A DNA stretch of 64,000 nt from Candidatus Heimdallarchaeota archaeon. Its GTDB lineage: Archaea > Asgardarchaeota > Heimdallarchaeia > JABLTI01. A program made the translations under genes and the position numbers. The notes under the pieces were generated by a model. That model was not told the DNA's origin. It did no database searches and saw only the letters and a list, made by a program, of their open reading frames with translations. Each line of letters starts with the position of its first letter. Within the stretch, counting starts at the first letter, position 1. Positions 43,379 through 51,772 of the stretch are shown here, in pieces. The stretch covers positions 1 to 64,000 of the forward strand of contig JABCTZ010000045.1 in the NCBI GenBank assembly GCA_018238155.1, read 5' to 3'.

Positions 43379-45262
43379 TTGAGATTGGAAAATAAAATAC
43401 AAAAAGAGATTTTGAATTATATTACTAAGCAATCAAATAATAATCCTGTAACGATCAAACAATTGGATGAATATTTAGGATATTCTAACAGTCTTGTTCA
43501 CAGACATACCAAAATTCTAGAGAGGGCAGGAGTAATAGAAGGAAAACGAGTTGTACAAACAAAGGGCGGAGTTACCCTTTACAAGTTACCAGTTAAAGTA
43601 TGGCCTGATTATCTTGGAAGGAAATGTTTTGATTGTCATAATAAGAGTGCGATTAATACTTGCACTTTTCACGAGGAACTAGCAGAATTTGGAATAATTG
43701 ATGAACTGAACAGAGTTGGAGTGAAATTAACAAAAAATACTTTTGCTTGTAGTGATTTCATTGTCAAGAAAACCCATTGGAAACGAACTAAACTAGATGA
43801 CTTCTTAGATAAGTGTAGAGTTATTACACAGACTAAAATTGGATTTGAGATCAGTTATCATTGTCCGTATTGTAATGCTGAATTTGTATCATTAGGTAAT
43901 GGATTTATTGCAAAATTTGGGAGTTCAGTTTTACGTTGTAATCAATGTGAATCCTTTTACAAGATTCTTTTTGATACTAAACGAGAAGTGTTTATTGTTC
44001 ATTATAATAAAGAAAAAGGAATAGAGTACAAAAGGAATTTTGTTAATAAAACCAGGCTTGAAGAACCTGAGAAACTATACTCAAGTGATAGCTATGGTAT
44101 TGTTATTCATGATTTTTCTGACTGTGAATTTAATTTCAGAACAAGAACTTTGGCAGTTACTAATTGGATTGGAAAACTAGATGAATTGAAGTATATTGTT
44201 GCAAAAAAAGAACAGGATTATAAAGAGTTACAAGTATTACTTGAAACAAAAGGTTTCAATGAAATTAATTTGATATTAGGAGCAGATAAATTAGTTAGTC
44301 CACCTCCAACCAAACAACAAGTAGGCATGCTTAGATTATTACGAGTAATGATGATTATTAACAAAGAATTTTGTATTGCTATGTTAATAAGCAGGATAAC
44401 TGTGATTGAAAAAATACATTTTCTATTCAGAAGACAAAAAGAAGTACTGGTAAGAAGAGCTGTTACTAGAATTGAAGAAATAATAAAGGAAGTAGAAAAC
44501 AAAACATGGTTAATACCAAAAGAGTGGAATAATTATGAGATGAGAGCAGGTAAGGAGATGTGGAGAGTTATTGGTAACTATTTAAAGTCAATTGATGTAT
44601 TCTTTCCAGGAAGAGTAGATAGTAGATTGGTGAATGATCCCTCTATTCCTCATAGAGTATATTTTGCCTTTTCAGCGATTGATTCATTGATAAATGGTAC
44701 GTATAGCAAAAGTGGAGAATTTGTTAAAGAGTATTGTTCTGAGATTGGATTTTGTTGGGATGGGTTGCCAGGTATCTGCCATGGGAAAACTTCTGGTGGA
44801 GTTTTTGGATTGCATTTAGATTTGAGAGAGCAAGAAAAAATTCTAGTGTTACCTTATTTACTAGCTGCAATACTAGAGAAAAGAATAGATATCAAAGATG
44901 TTCAATATTTACGAGGGAGAAAGAGAGAAAAGATTTACTATGTTCGACCTGAATCAGAATTGGATGAACAATTAATGAAAATAGTAGAAGAAACGTTAAC
45001 TGGATACCTCAACGATAGAATTTGTAAAACGGTTATTAGAGACTATTACTTGCACTCCAAGCAATGGTTAAATGATCTAATTAGAAAAAGTAATTTTCAT
45101 GAAGTAGAACATCATGGAGTTGATTATCAACCATGGGCTATAATAAATGAGCGTGTATGGGAAATGATGGGAGGTAAAGAAAGAGAAAAATTAATTTGTA
45201 AAATACAACAAGAGCATGTGAAAATGGAGTTCAAACCACTTACTGTAATACAAATAAACTAG
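43379..45262 (+). CDS. cas1: Cas1 homologue (casposase-like integrase) with N-terminal wHTH and zinc ribbon
   Basis: 627 residues from a TTG start behind TGAGG. Residues 1-70 are a winged helix (TIKQLDEYLGYSNSLVHRH). Residues 80-200 are Cys-rich with a zinc ribbon C162-x2-C165 ... C187-x2-C190. Residues about 310-530 follow the Cas1 catalytic domain: helix LLRVMMIINKEFCIAMLI, then NNYEMRAGKEMW with E387, GRVDSRLVNDP in the place of the R-x-x-x-DPVN linker, GICHGK with H468, and FGLHLDLREQ with D481. The His-Asp spacing of 13 equals E. coli Cas1 (H208, D221). CRISPR Cas1 is about 300 residues, so the extra DNA-binding region is new, and no Cas2 or CRISPR array is present. Expected role: integrating the element at tRNA-Leu. 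Confidence 0.75.
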   Translation: MRLENKIQKEILNYITKQSNNNPVTIKQLDEYLGYSNSLVHRHTKILERAGVIEGKRVVQTKGGVTLYKLPVKVWPDYLGRKCFDCHNKSAINTCTFHEELAEFGIIDELNRVGVKLTKNTFACSDFIVKKTHWKRTKLDDFLDKCRVITQTKIGFEISYHCPYCNAEFVSLGNGFIAKFGSSVLRCNQCESFYKILFDTKREVFIVHYNKEKGIEYKRNFVNKTRLEEPEKLYSSDSYGIVIHDFSDCEFNFRTRTLAVTNWIGKLDELKYIVAKKEQDYKELQVLLETKGFNEINLILGADKLVSPPPTKQQVGMLRLLRVMMIINKEFCIAMLISRITVIEKIHFLFRRQKEVLVRRAVTRIEEIIKEVENKTWLIPKEWNNYEMRAGKEMWRVIGNYLKSIDVFFPGRVDSRLVNDPSIPHRVYFAFSAIDSLINGTYSKSGEFVKEYCSEIGFCWDGLPGICHGKTSGGVFGLHLDLREQEKILVLPYLLAAILEKRIDIKDVQYLRGRKREKIYYVRPESELDEQLMKIVEETLTGYLNDRICKTVIRDYYLHSKQWLNDLIRKSNFHEVEHHGVDYQPWAIINERVWEMMGGKEREKLICKIQQEHVKMEFKPLTVIQIN

Positions 45263-45272
45263 GAAGGAAAGG

Positions 45273-45875
45273 ATGGATGAAATTGTGCCACTAATAGAGG
45301 AATTACAAAAACTTACAGATTTATCAAAAGATTGCTTAGAAGAACTATTAGTTGAACAAATCAAAAGAATTGTGGAAGAGGATACTGAAATAATTTATCA
45401 AATAATATATTTATTTGTAACAGAAAAAATAGATCTAGGATATTCTAAGGAGTACTCGTTATCAGAACTCCAGGAGAAATTACCTTGGAAAAAGAGTCGA
45501 CTGATAGAGAAATTACAAAAAATAGTGGAAGAAGGTGTACTTGTACACAAAAAAAGAAAATACAAACTAAAAAAAGAGAATGAGCTAGTAAAGAGAAAAT
45601 GGAACTATTATAATGAAACAGGATTTCAAGAAAAAGAGAAGAATCGTGAAATATGGAAATTGATACTAAGGAAAAAGGAATTGGAAAAGGCATGTAATGA
45701 GAAATTGAAAATAGAGGATAAAACAAGATTTAGGGAATTAAAAGTGAACGAGGAAAAGATATATAGAAAAGAGATAATTGACGAGATAAAATCTTTCTTT
45801 AATGCAAAACAACCAACATTAGAATTTCTAGAAAAAAACATAATAAGAACAATGGGTTATAAGAAAAATAATTAG
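45273..45875 (+). CDS. Basic winged-helix protein
   Basis: 200 residues, Lys/Glu-rich. Residues 45-105 form a winged helix (YSLSELQEKLPWKKSRLIEKLQKIVEEGVLVHKKRKY). The rest is helical and charged. It starts 10 bases after the Cas1 gene and ends the run, so it is likely to be made with Cas1 and may assist it or regulate the operon. No family recognised. Confidence 0.6.
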   Translation: MDEIVPLIEELQKLTDLSKDCLEELLVEQIKRIVEEDTEIIYQIIYLFVTEKIDLGYSKEYSLSELQEKLPWKKSRLIEKLQKIVEEGVLVHKKRKYKLKKENELVKRKWNYYNETGFQEKEKNREIWKLILRKKELEKACNEKLKIEDKTRFRELKVNEEKIYRKEIIDEIKSFFNAKQPTLEFLEKNIIRTMGYKKNN

Positions 45876-46064
45876 AAAGAGAAAATTCTGCTTCAAACAA
45901 CAACTCGCAATAAACTCTAAAACACCTATATCCAGAAGGGTGATGGGGGGGAAAAAGAAGGAAAAAATCACAATAAGTATATATAAAATTCACTCTTAAA
46001 AATACAGCAGATAATCAAATCTCTTAAATAATATACAAGAGCTGTAAGTGTCAAGGGATAGAAA

Positions 46065-47243
46065 ATGGATGACTTATTAGAAAAGGAATTAAAAAGGCCT
46101 TCTTTAATTAAAAATCCAAGAATCTTAGATTTAAAATATCTACCAAAGAAACTTCTCCATAGAGAAGACGAACAAAGAATGTTAATCAAATATTTCAAAC
46201 CAATTATTGAAAATTCTGGTAAGTATTCTCAAAATGTAACAATTGTTGGTCCTGTAGGAACTGGAAAAACAGCTATTGCTCTTAAATTTGGTGAAATGAT
46301 TAAAGTATATTCAACACAAAAAAGTATTAACTTAGAATATGTTCATGTAAATTGTCGTAGAGCTCGATCAAGTTTTCTTACTATACTTGAGATTGCGAGA
46401 AAATTTAATCCGAATATACCAGTCAAAGAATTTAAGCCAGATGAAATTATTAACATGCTTGTCAATTTACTTAACCAAAGGAATTCTTTTTTGATTATTA
46501 CATTAGATGAAATTGATTTTATCATTCAGAAGGAAGGTTCAGATTTTCTTTATGATTTGACCAGGCTTACTGATGATGAACTGGATGAGAAGGAACGTAT
46601 ATCTCTTATTACAATAGCTCGTGAAAGTGAATTTAGAAAATTATTGGATGATAGTACTCTTAGCACTTTGAGACAAAATATAATTTCATTGGTACCGTAT
46701 AATGAAGATCAATTGAGAGATATAGTAAAAGATAGAGCGAATGAAGCTTTTTATGGAGACGCGGTTTCAGCAGAAGCTATTGATTTAATTTCAGATATAA
46801 CTTCAAAAAAAGGAGATGCTAGATTTGCTATTGAATTGTTGGAACGTGCTGGTATGTATGCGGATCACAAACAGTCATTAAAAGTTTTACCAGAACATGT
46901 AAGACATGCAAATACATTAGTTCATCCTATAATTAGACAAGAAATTGTTACAGATTTAACAAAGAAACAACAAATTATTCTATTAGCTACTGCAAAACAA
47001 CTTCTGTCAACTAATAAAGCATATGTGACTTTAGCTGATGTAAAAACTGTTTACAAAGAACTGTGTAAGGATTATAAGCTGCCAATAAGTGAACATGCAC
47101 AAATATTAGAATATCTACAACATTTAGAGTATTGCAATTTGATTGCAATAAAATATAGTAAAAAGAAAAAGCAACAGACCTTGATTAGTTTGTTGGATGT
47201 TTCAGCTGAAATAATTAAGAAAACAATTATGGAACAATTATAA
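46065..47243 (+). CDS. cdc6: Orc1/Cdc6 replication initiator of the element
   Basis: 392 residues. Archaeal Orc1/Cdc6 proteins bind origin repeats and load the MCM helicase. The segment LPKKLLHREDEQRMLIKYF, Walker A GPVGTGKTA (residues 62-70), Walker B LIITLDEIDF, arginine-finger region and the C-terminal winged helix (about 310-392) are all present. Plasmids and viruses of archaea often carry their own Cdc6. Its presence suggests that the element can replicate outside the chromosome, with an origin probably in the AT-rich gap 45876-46064. The TAA stop is followed by an open frame into the next gene. Confidence 0.88.
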   Translation: MDDLLEKELKRPSLIKNPRILDLKYLPKKLLHREDEQRMLIKYFKPIIENSGKYSQNVTIVGPVGTGKTAIALKFGEMIKVYSTQKSINLEYVHVNCRRARSSFLTILEIARKFNPNIPVKEFKPDEIINMLVNLLNQRNSFLIITLDEIDFIIQKEGSDFLYDLTRLTDDELDEKERISLITIARESEFRKLLDDSTLSTLRQNIISLVPYNEDQLRDIVKDRANEAFYGDAVSAEAIDLISDITSKKGDARFAIELLERAGMYADHKQSLKVLPEHVRHANTLVHPIIRQEIVTDLTKKQQIILLATAKQLLSTNKAYVTLADVKTVYKELCKDYKLPISEHAQILEYLQHLEYCNLIAIKYSKKKKQQTLISLLDVSAEIIKKTIMEQL

Positions 47244-47303
47244 AAAACTGCAAATGACGTAAATGCAATTAAAATTAAAGATGAAGATACGACTGAAGAT
47301 AAA

Positions 47304-47846
47304 TTGGTGAAAGATGTAAAAAAACTTCTAAAAATGTCATTTGAAGGAAATTTCTTTGACGTTAAAAGTGCATATGATAAAACAAATAGAGCAGAAATGA
47401 CCAAAGATATAATCGCTTTAGTAAATTCATCAGAAGAAAACAATAATACAGCATATGCAATAATTGGTATTGTAGAAAAAAATCAAAAATTCGTTTCGGT
47501 AGAAAATGTGGAGAAAATAGATATCATAGAACAAAAGATTGTGCATTGTATAATACATAATACTAATCGAAAAATAAATCTACAAATAAGAAAAATAAGA
47601 ATCTATGAACTCTATCAATGGCAACAAAATAACGAAATTACAGATGAGATAGTTTTTACTGAAGAGCAGAAAAAACTGGAAAGCAAAGAGCAAATATTAG
47701 TAATACAATTAAAGAGAGAGCCAAGAGTGGTTTATGAATTGGCAAAGAAAACAGGACCATATGAAAAAGGGAGATCATGGAAAAGAATTGGGTCACATAC
47801 AGATGAATTAACACAAGATGATAGAGAAAAGCTAATGAAAATTTAA
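47304..47846 (+). CDS. AlbA_2 (Schlafen-like) domain protein
   Basis: 180 residues from TTG or the adjoining GTG. EGNFFDVKSAYD and MTKDIIALVNSSEENNNTAYAIIGIVEKN match the start of AlbA_2 domains (E-x-x-x-x-x-x-K, then A-x-x-N-x-x-G-G-x-x-x-x-G-x). A helical end follows. It is distantly similar in fold to the C-terminal part of the 840-residue protein at 34.1 kb. The frame is the same as that of cdc6, and all 20 codons between the TAA of cdc6 and this start are open, so an ancestral or read-through fusion is possible. Confidence 0.65.
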   Translation: MVKDVKKLLKMSFEGNFFDVKSAYDKTNRAEMTKDIIALVNSSEENNNTAYAIIGIVEKNQKFVSVENVEKIDIIEQKIVHCIIHNTNRKINLQIRKIRIYELYQWQQNNEITDEIVFTEEQKKLESKEQILVIQLKREPRVVYELAKKTGPYEKGRSWKRIGSHTDELTQDDREKLMKI

Positions 47847-47923
47847 ATCAATAAAGGATTAATTCTAAGAGACTTGAAATCAGAAAGAAATGGTAATATT
47901 CTGATCGTAATTAAGATATCTTT

Positions 47924-47965
47924 TCTCGTAGGAGTTCACGTGTTCGAATCGCGTCCCCCGCACCA
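47924..47965 (+). repeat. tRNA-Leu 3' fragment marking the right end of the element
   Basis: It matches tRNA-Leu positions 39904-39945 at 37 of 42 bases: variable arm, T-arm, acceptor 3' strand and CCA. No 5' half of a tRNA precedes it, so it cannot be a gene. Four of the five differences are transitions, in keeping with drift after the fragment lost its function. Confidence 0.85.
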
Positions 47966-48056
47966 GTTCTTGATGTCTATAATAAGATATTAATAATCTA
48001 TTGAAAACTAGGTTAGTGTAATATTAATAACTATTGATTTCACGAAGTGAACTACT

Positions 48057-48734
48057 TTGGGTAAAACTATTTTACAAACTACTGATTTGGTCAAAATTTT
48101 CGCTGAAGGAACCCCATTAGAAGTTCACGCTTTGCGTGGTGTTAATCTAGAAATAGAGCAAGGAGAAATTGTAGCTATAATGGGTCCATCTGGTTGTGGA
48201 AAAACTACTTTGTTAAACATGATTGGTGGTTTAGATAAACCCACCTCAGGTACAGTAAGCATCAATTATCAAGAAATCACAAATTATACTGATAAAGATA
48301 TCACCGATTTTAGAAAGGAAAATCTTAGTTTTATTTTCCAATTCTTCAATCTTTTTGAAGTCTTAACCGCAGTTGAGAATGTTTCTTTACCCCTTCTCCT
48401 TAAAGGAGAACCAACCACGGTAGCTCAAGAAAAAGCCAAAGTCATTTTGCGAGAGGTAGGAATTGGTAGTCGATTGTATAATCTTCCTAACGAAATGTCT
48501 GGTGGTCAGCGTCAAAGGGTAGCTATTGCTCGTTCATTAATTACCAACCCTAAAATTGTTCTTGCAGATGAACCTACTGGTGACTTGTCCAGTGTAATCG
48601 CTAAAGATATTATGAAATTGTTTAGAAGGTTAAATGAGGATCTTGGTCAAACATTTGTTCTAGTTACTCATTCTGAATTAATCGGTTCTCTTTGTGATAG
48701 AATCATTAAGATGCATGATGGATTAATTATTTAA
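48057..48734 (+). CDS. ABC transporter ATPase, LolD/MacB type
   Basis: 225 residues from a TTG start. Walker A is GPSGCGKTTL, the signature MSGGQRQRVAIAR, and Walker B VLADEPTGDL with the catalytic Glu. FIFQFFNLFEVLTAVENVSLPLLL is typical of the LolD/MacB subfamily, which moves lipids, lipoproteins or peptides together with FtsX-like permeases. No permease gene is adjacent. It starts 91 bases after the element's right end. Confidence 0.88.
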   Translation: MGKTILQTTDLVKIFAEGTPLEVHALRGVNLEIEQGEIVAIMGPSGCGKTTLLNMIGGLDKPTSGTVSINYQEITNYTDKDITDFRKENLSFIFQFFNLFEVLTAVENVSLPLLLKGEPTTVAQEKAKVILREVGIGSRLYNLPNEMSGGQRQRVAIARSLITNPKIVLADEPTGDLSSVIAKDIMKLFRRLNEDLGQTFVLVTHSELIGSLCDRIIKMHDGLII

Positions 48735-48813
48735 TGTATGAACAGATCTTTTTTCTTTCAAAACATTCTGAAAATGAGAAACAGTTTTAAGTTTTAACTT
48801 TTAAGTAGTAGGT

Positions 48814-50304
48814 ATGTCAGATATTGAAAAAGGTTCTGAAGAAGCAGAACTCGAATTGGAATTTGCTCCAAAAGATGATACTATCGAAATTGAATCAAAA
48901 ACATCTTTTTGGAATGTTTTCAAATGGTCAATGTATGATTTAGCAAATACTATTTATTCGATGGTCATTGTTTCACTTATTATTAATCAGTATATTCTAA
49001 TAATTGGACAAGTCGAATATGGATTATCTTACACTCAATCAGATGCTATTTTTAACATTGTTTCAGCTGTCATGCAAATTATTGTAGCTATTGGTATGCC
49101 TATTATGGGTGCCTTGTCAGATAATGCTGGAAAAAGAAAACCATTTATAATTGTTTTAACTGGAGTGATTTTGCTTTTTGCAAGTCTACTAGGTATTTAT
49201 CACAGTTTAGCTTTGGTATTGGTATTTTATGTAATAGCTAATATCGCTTATCAGTGGAGCTTAGCATTCTATGATTCTATGTTAGCATTTATAGCCAATC
49301 CTAAAGATGTAGGGAAGGTTGGTGGATTTGGTGTTGCTTTTGGATATTTTGGAACTTTAATTGGTATGGGCGTCATGTTAGTTTTACAAGATGTATTGAA
49401 GTGGGGTGCCCCTGTTAGTAGTGCTGATACAATTGGTGAGCTATCGTACGGGTATTATGGCAATCCTTGGACTCCTGTAATTACCATGGCATTATTTGCT
49501 GTGTGTGCTATACCATTCCTTTTTGTTAAAGAAAAACAAAAACCTGGAAAGATGGCTTCTGCTATTGTTCTTGCAAAACAATCCCTCAAACAAGTTGGAC
49601 AAACATTCAAAGAAATTAGAAAACATAAAGAGATGTTCAAGTTCATCATTGGCTATTTCTTAGTTGTAGATGTTGCCAATATTATTGTAGTAAAGATGTT
49701 TCTTATAGTTAGAGATGGTCTATTAATGGATCAAACTTTTAGTATGATTTTCATCATCATATCGACTGTTTCTGCTGTAGTATTTACTTACTTTATTGGC
49801 ATGATTGCTGATAAATATGGAGGAAAAAAAGCCTTCTTTGTTGTAGGTGGTCTTTGGGCAATCGCAATCATTCTTGGTGTCATACTAATATTCTGGGCTG
49901 CTCCAATAACTGTTGGTCCCAATTTCGCATTCATTGTAGTTCTACTCATGGGTATTGTTGCAGGACCTGCACTTGGTGGTACATGGGTTGCACAAAGAGC
50001 AATGGTAGTTGAATTAGCTCCTAAAGAGAAATTTGGAGAGTATTTTGGTTTTTCAAAACTAAGTGGCAAACTTTCTGCTTCCTTAGGACCATTAGTATGG
50101 ACTGGAATCTTTGTTCTCTATGAAGTATTAGCTACACTATTCTTTGGTGAGCATAATTACAATCTCTACAAAGCTTATGGATATGCAATGCTTACTGTAG
50201 GAATTATTATGGGTGTTGGATTGATAATAATTAGTTTTGTCAAACCAGAACGTAAACTGATTATTGAAGGACAATCACTCGAAGAAAGTGAACCTGCGGA
50301 ATAA
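48814..50304 (+). CDS. MFS transporter, UMF1-like
   Basis: 496 residues. The pattern of about 12 membrane helices, FKWSMYDLANTIYSMVIVS near the start, GALSDNAGKRKPFI in loop 2-3 and GMIADKYGGKKAFF in loop 8-9 are typical of the UMF1/Atg22-like major facilitator family. An acidic 30-residue N-terminus precedes the first helix. The family includes vacuolar amino-acid exporters, but the substrate here is unknown. Confidence 0.85.
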   Translation: MSDIEKGSEEAELELEFAPKDDTIEIESKTSFWNVFKWSMYDLANTIYSMVIVSLIINQYILIIGQVEYGLSYTQSDAIFNIVSAVMQIIVAIGMPIMGALSDNAGKRKPFIIVLTGVILLFASLLGIYHSLALVLVFYVIANIAYQWSLAFYDSMLAFIANPKDVGKVGGFGVAFGYFGTLIGMGVMLVLQDVLKWGAPVSSADTIGELSYGYYGNPWTPVITMALFAVCAIPFLFVKEKQKPGKMASAIVLAKQSLKQVGQTFKEIRKHKEMFKFIIGYFLVVDVANIIVVKMFLIVRDGLLMDQTFSMIFIIISTVSAVVFTYFIGMIADKYGGKKAFFVVGGLWAIAIILGVILIFWAAPITVGPNFAFIVVLLMGIVAGPALGGTWVAQRAMVVELAPKEKFGEYFGFSKLSGKLSASLGPLVWTGIFVLYEVLATLFFGEHNYNLYKAYGYAMLTVGIIMGVGLIIISFVKPERKLIIEGQSLEESEPAE

Positions 50305-50409
50305 ACCGATATTTATGAAATTTCCTTAGGGAAATTTCCATTCTCATTTTTTCTAAGAGAAAGATTTTTACTTGTTTTAATTAAAATACAATAAAGGTGT
50401 ACAAAGGAA

Positions 50410-50649
50410 ATGTCAGAGAACAAATTGGTTGCAAAAGGACCTGTGATTGATCGTATTAAAGAAGAAACAAATGGTTTGAATATTACCAATGAAATCAAAG
50501 AACAGATTATTGATTATTTTGAATCTCTTTTATCCCAAGAGATTAAAAAAATGTCTTCCTTAGCTGTTGATGTTACTGGATTACAAGGAAAAAGAACAAT
50601 TCAAGAAAAGGATTGGATATTTATTCGAAAAATACTTGAAAATAAATAA
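50410..50649 (+). CDS. Divergent archaeal histone
   Basis: 79 residues with a histone fold: helix 1 (GPVIDRIKEETNG), loop and long helix 2 (NEIKEQIIDYFESLLSQEIKKMSSLAVDVTGLQ), then GKRTIQEKDWIFIRKIL, the counterpart of G-R-K-T-I-x-x-x-D-I-x-x-A. The basic residues expected at DNA-binding loops are only partly present, and the loop 2 Arg/Lys remain. It has no long tail. It probably wraps or bridges DNA, or is a transcription-factor-like histone variant. Confidence 0.7.
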   Translation: MSENKLVAKGPVIDRIKEETNGLNITNEIKEQIIDYFESLLSQEIKKMSSLAVDVTGLQGKRTIQEKDWIFIRKILENK

Positions 50650-50670
50650 TTATATAATGTTTTGTGAAAT

Positions 50671-50991
50671 TTATTCCATTACTCTAGTTTCAACTTCTCT
50701 ACTCTTCTTGATATCGAAACGTCCGCCTCTAAGTGAAGAAACCTGATCAATCAGGTTAGAGAGAGTTTCAGATAATCGTTTATCTGTAGCATTTTCAAAA
50801 ATAGCATTTAAAATATCTAAATATGATACTAAATCTTCATATGTTTTTGAATTGAGAAATTTTCCCCGAATCTCAATCAAATCTCTCAATAAATCTTTTT
50901 GATTAAACCTAGCGACAACTATAGCTCTATCCAAATGATCGACTAAAGAATATTTGTCAGTTATGAATAACCATTGGATTTCGGTTGCCAT
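50671..50991 (-). CDS. Helical hypothetical protein
   Basis: 106 residues, helical (LVDHLDRAIVVARFNQKDLLRDLIEI ... SETLSNLIDQVSSLRGGRF). Start at the ATG at 50991 followed by IQWLF. No family recognised; the repeat of amphipathic helices suggests a small adaptor. It is convergent with the histone gene. Confidence 0.5.
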   Translation of the reverse strand: MATEIQWLFITDKYSLVDHLDRAIVVARFNQKDLLRDLIEIRGKFLNSKTYEDLVSYLDILNAIFENATDKRLSETLSNLIDQVSSLRGGRFDIKKSREVETRVME

Positions 50992-51115
50992 TTTTCTTAG
51001 CTCTTTATGATCGGTTTAATTCTTACATATGTATAGTGCATATTCTTAATTAAATCTAGTCATTTGACAAAAAATAAATAGTTTTTTAGAAATTAGTCCT
51101 TTGATTGTCTATGAA

Positions 51116-51703
51116 TTATCTTTTCTTCTTTTTTAATTTAACAACATCTCCAAGTGTTGCTGATTTTGCTGAAGAGCTAGTATAAATTGGTGCACTTGCT
51201 TCTTCTCGCAAAGATAGATTCAATTTTCGTTCAATTTTCACTATTAAATTGAGTGGGGGATTAAATTCACTTTTCTCTATTTTTTGCAAGAGAGACATTT
51301 TTTCATTAATCATTTGAGCAAAATCCTCTAAAGAGAGATTTTTTGCTTTTCGCGCATTTTTTATTACTGTCCCATAGTCTTCTACAAGTACTTTATCAGA
51401 ATCCAATGAGTCTCGGTATCTTCTTCGCCTAGTTGTTGGTTGTTGTTGAGTTCCTGTTTTTACGTTTACGTGAGAAACACTAGGTCCCTTTCCACCAGGA
51501 TTGCTTTTTACAAAGGTTACTGCGGTTTCCTCGGAATCATCTATTGTTCCTTGAGATCTACTTGATACCTTTGTTCCAAATTTAGAACATTCTCGACACA
51601 AGAGCATCCTTACATTATCAACTTTCGATTCAACTAAATCGGGTCCAACGAATGACCCACACATTTCGCAGCTCATGTTATGCTTCATCCTTTTTTGCTT
51701 CAA
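51116..51703 (-). CDS. mbf1: Multiprotein bridging factor MBF1
   Basis: 195 residues. An N-terminal zinc ribbon (CEMCG ... CREC) and a linker precede the HTH domain at about 110-175: DYGTVIKNARKAKNLSLEDFAQMINEKMSLLQKIEKSEFNPPLNLIVKIERKL. This is the archaeal MBF1 layout, conserved with eukaryotes, where it links TBP and activators. The real start may be the ATG at 51691 (MKHNMSCEMCG). The C-terminal tail is Lys-rich. Confidence 0.9.
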   Translation of the reverse strand: MKQKRMKHNMSCEMCGSFVGPDLVESKVDNVRMLLCRECSKFGTKVSSRSQGTIDDSEETAVTFVKSNPGGKGPSVSHVNVKTGTQQQPTTRRRRYRDSLDSDKVLVEDYGTVIKNARKAKNLSLEDFAQMINEKMSLLQKIEKSEFNPPLNLIVKIERKLNLSLREEASAPIYTSSSAKSATLGDVVKLKKKKR

Positions 51704-51772
51704 GCAAGTTTATTTTGTATAGATATTTTGTTTTTATTTATTAAAACTAATGTAGTACCGCTTTAATGTTTT

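Larger units (their letters stand above)
39904..47965. mobile_element. Cas1-encoding integrative element in tRNA-Leu (casposon-like)
   Basis: The 42 bases at the 3' end of tRNA-Leu (39904-39945) recur, diverged at 5 positions, at 47924-47965; the repeat period is 8,020 bases. Between the copies lie genes of mobile type only: LAGLIDADG protein, RecB/Cas4-like nuclease, wHTH protein, Cas1 homologue, basic wHTH protein, Cdc6/Orc1 and AlbA_2 protein. There is no tyrosine or serine recombinase, so Cas1 is the best integrase candidate. Casposons use Cas1 for integration at tRNA 3' ends, but known ones make shorter target duplications of about 14-15 bases, carry terminal inverted repeats and encode PolB. 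I saw no terminal repeats. The element is therefore casposon-like but different. Confidence 0.7.

Noticed and set aside
47890..47965. A second complete tRNA-Leu gene at the right end
   Set aside because: Only the variable arm, T-arm and acceptor 3' strand are present. No acceptor 5' strand, D-arm or anticodon arm can be found upstream.
41631..48000. A CRISPR array next to the Cas1 homologue
   Set aside because: I looked for regularly spaced repeats of 20-40 bases. Only three 8-base repeats (41765-41853) were seen. No Cas2 or other CRISPR effector is present.
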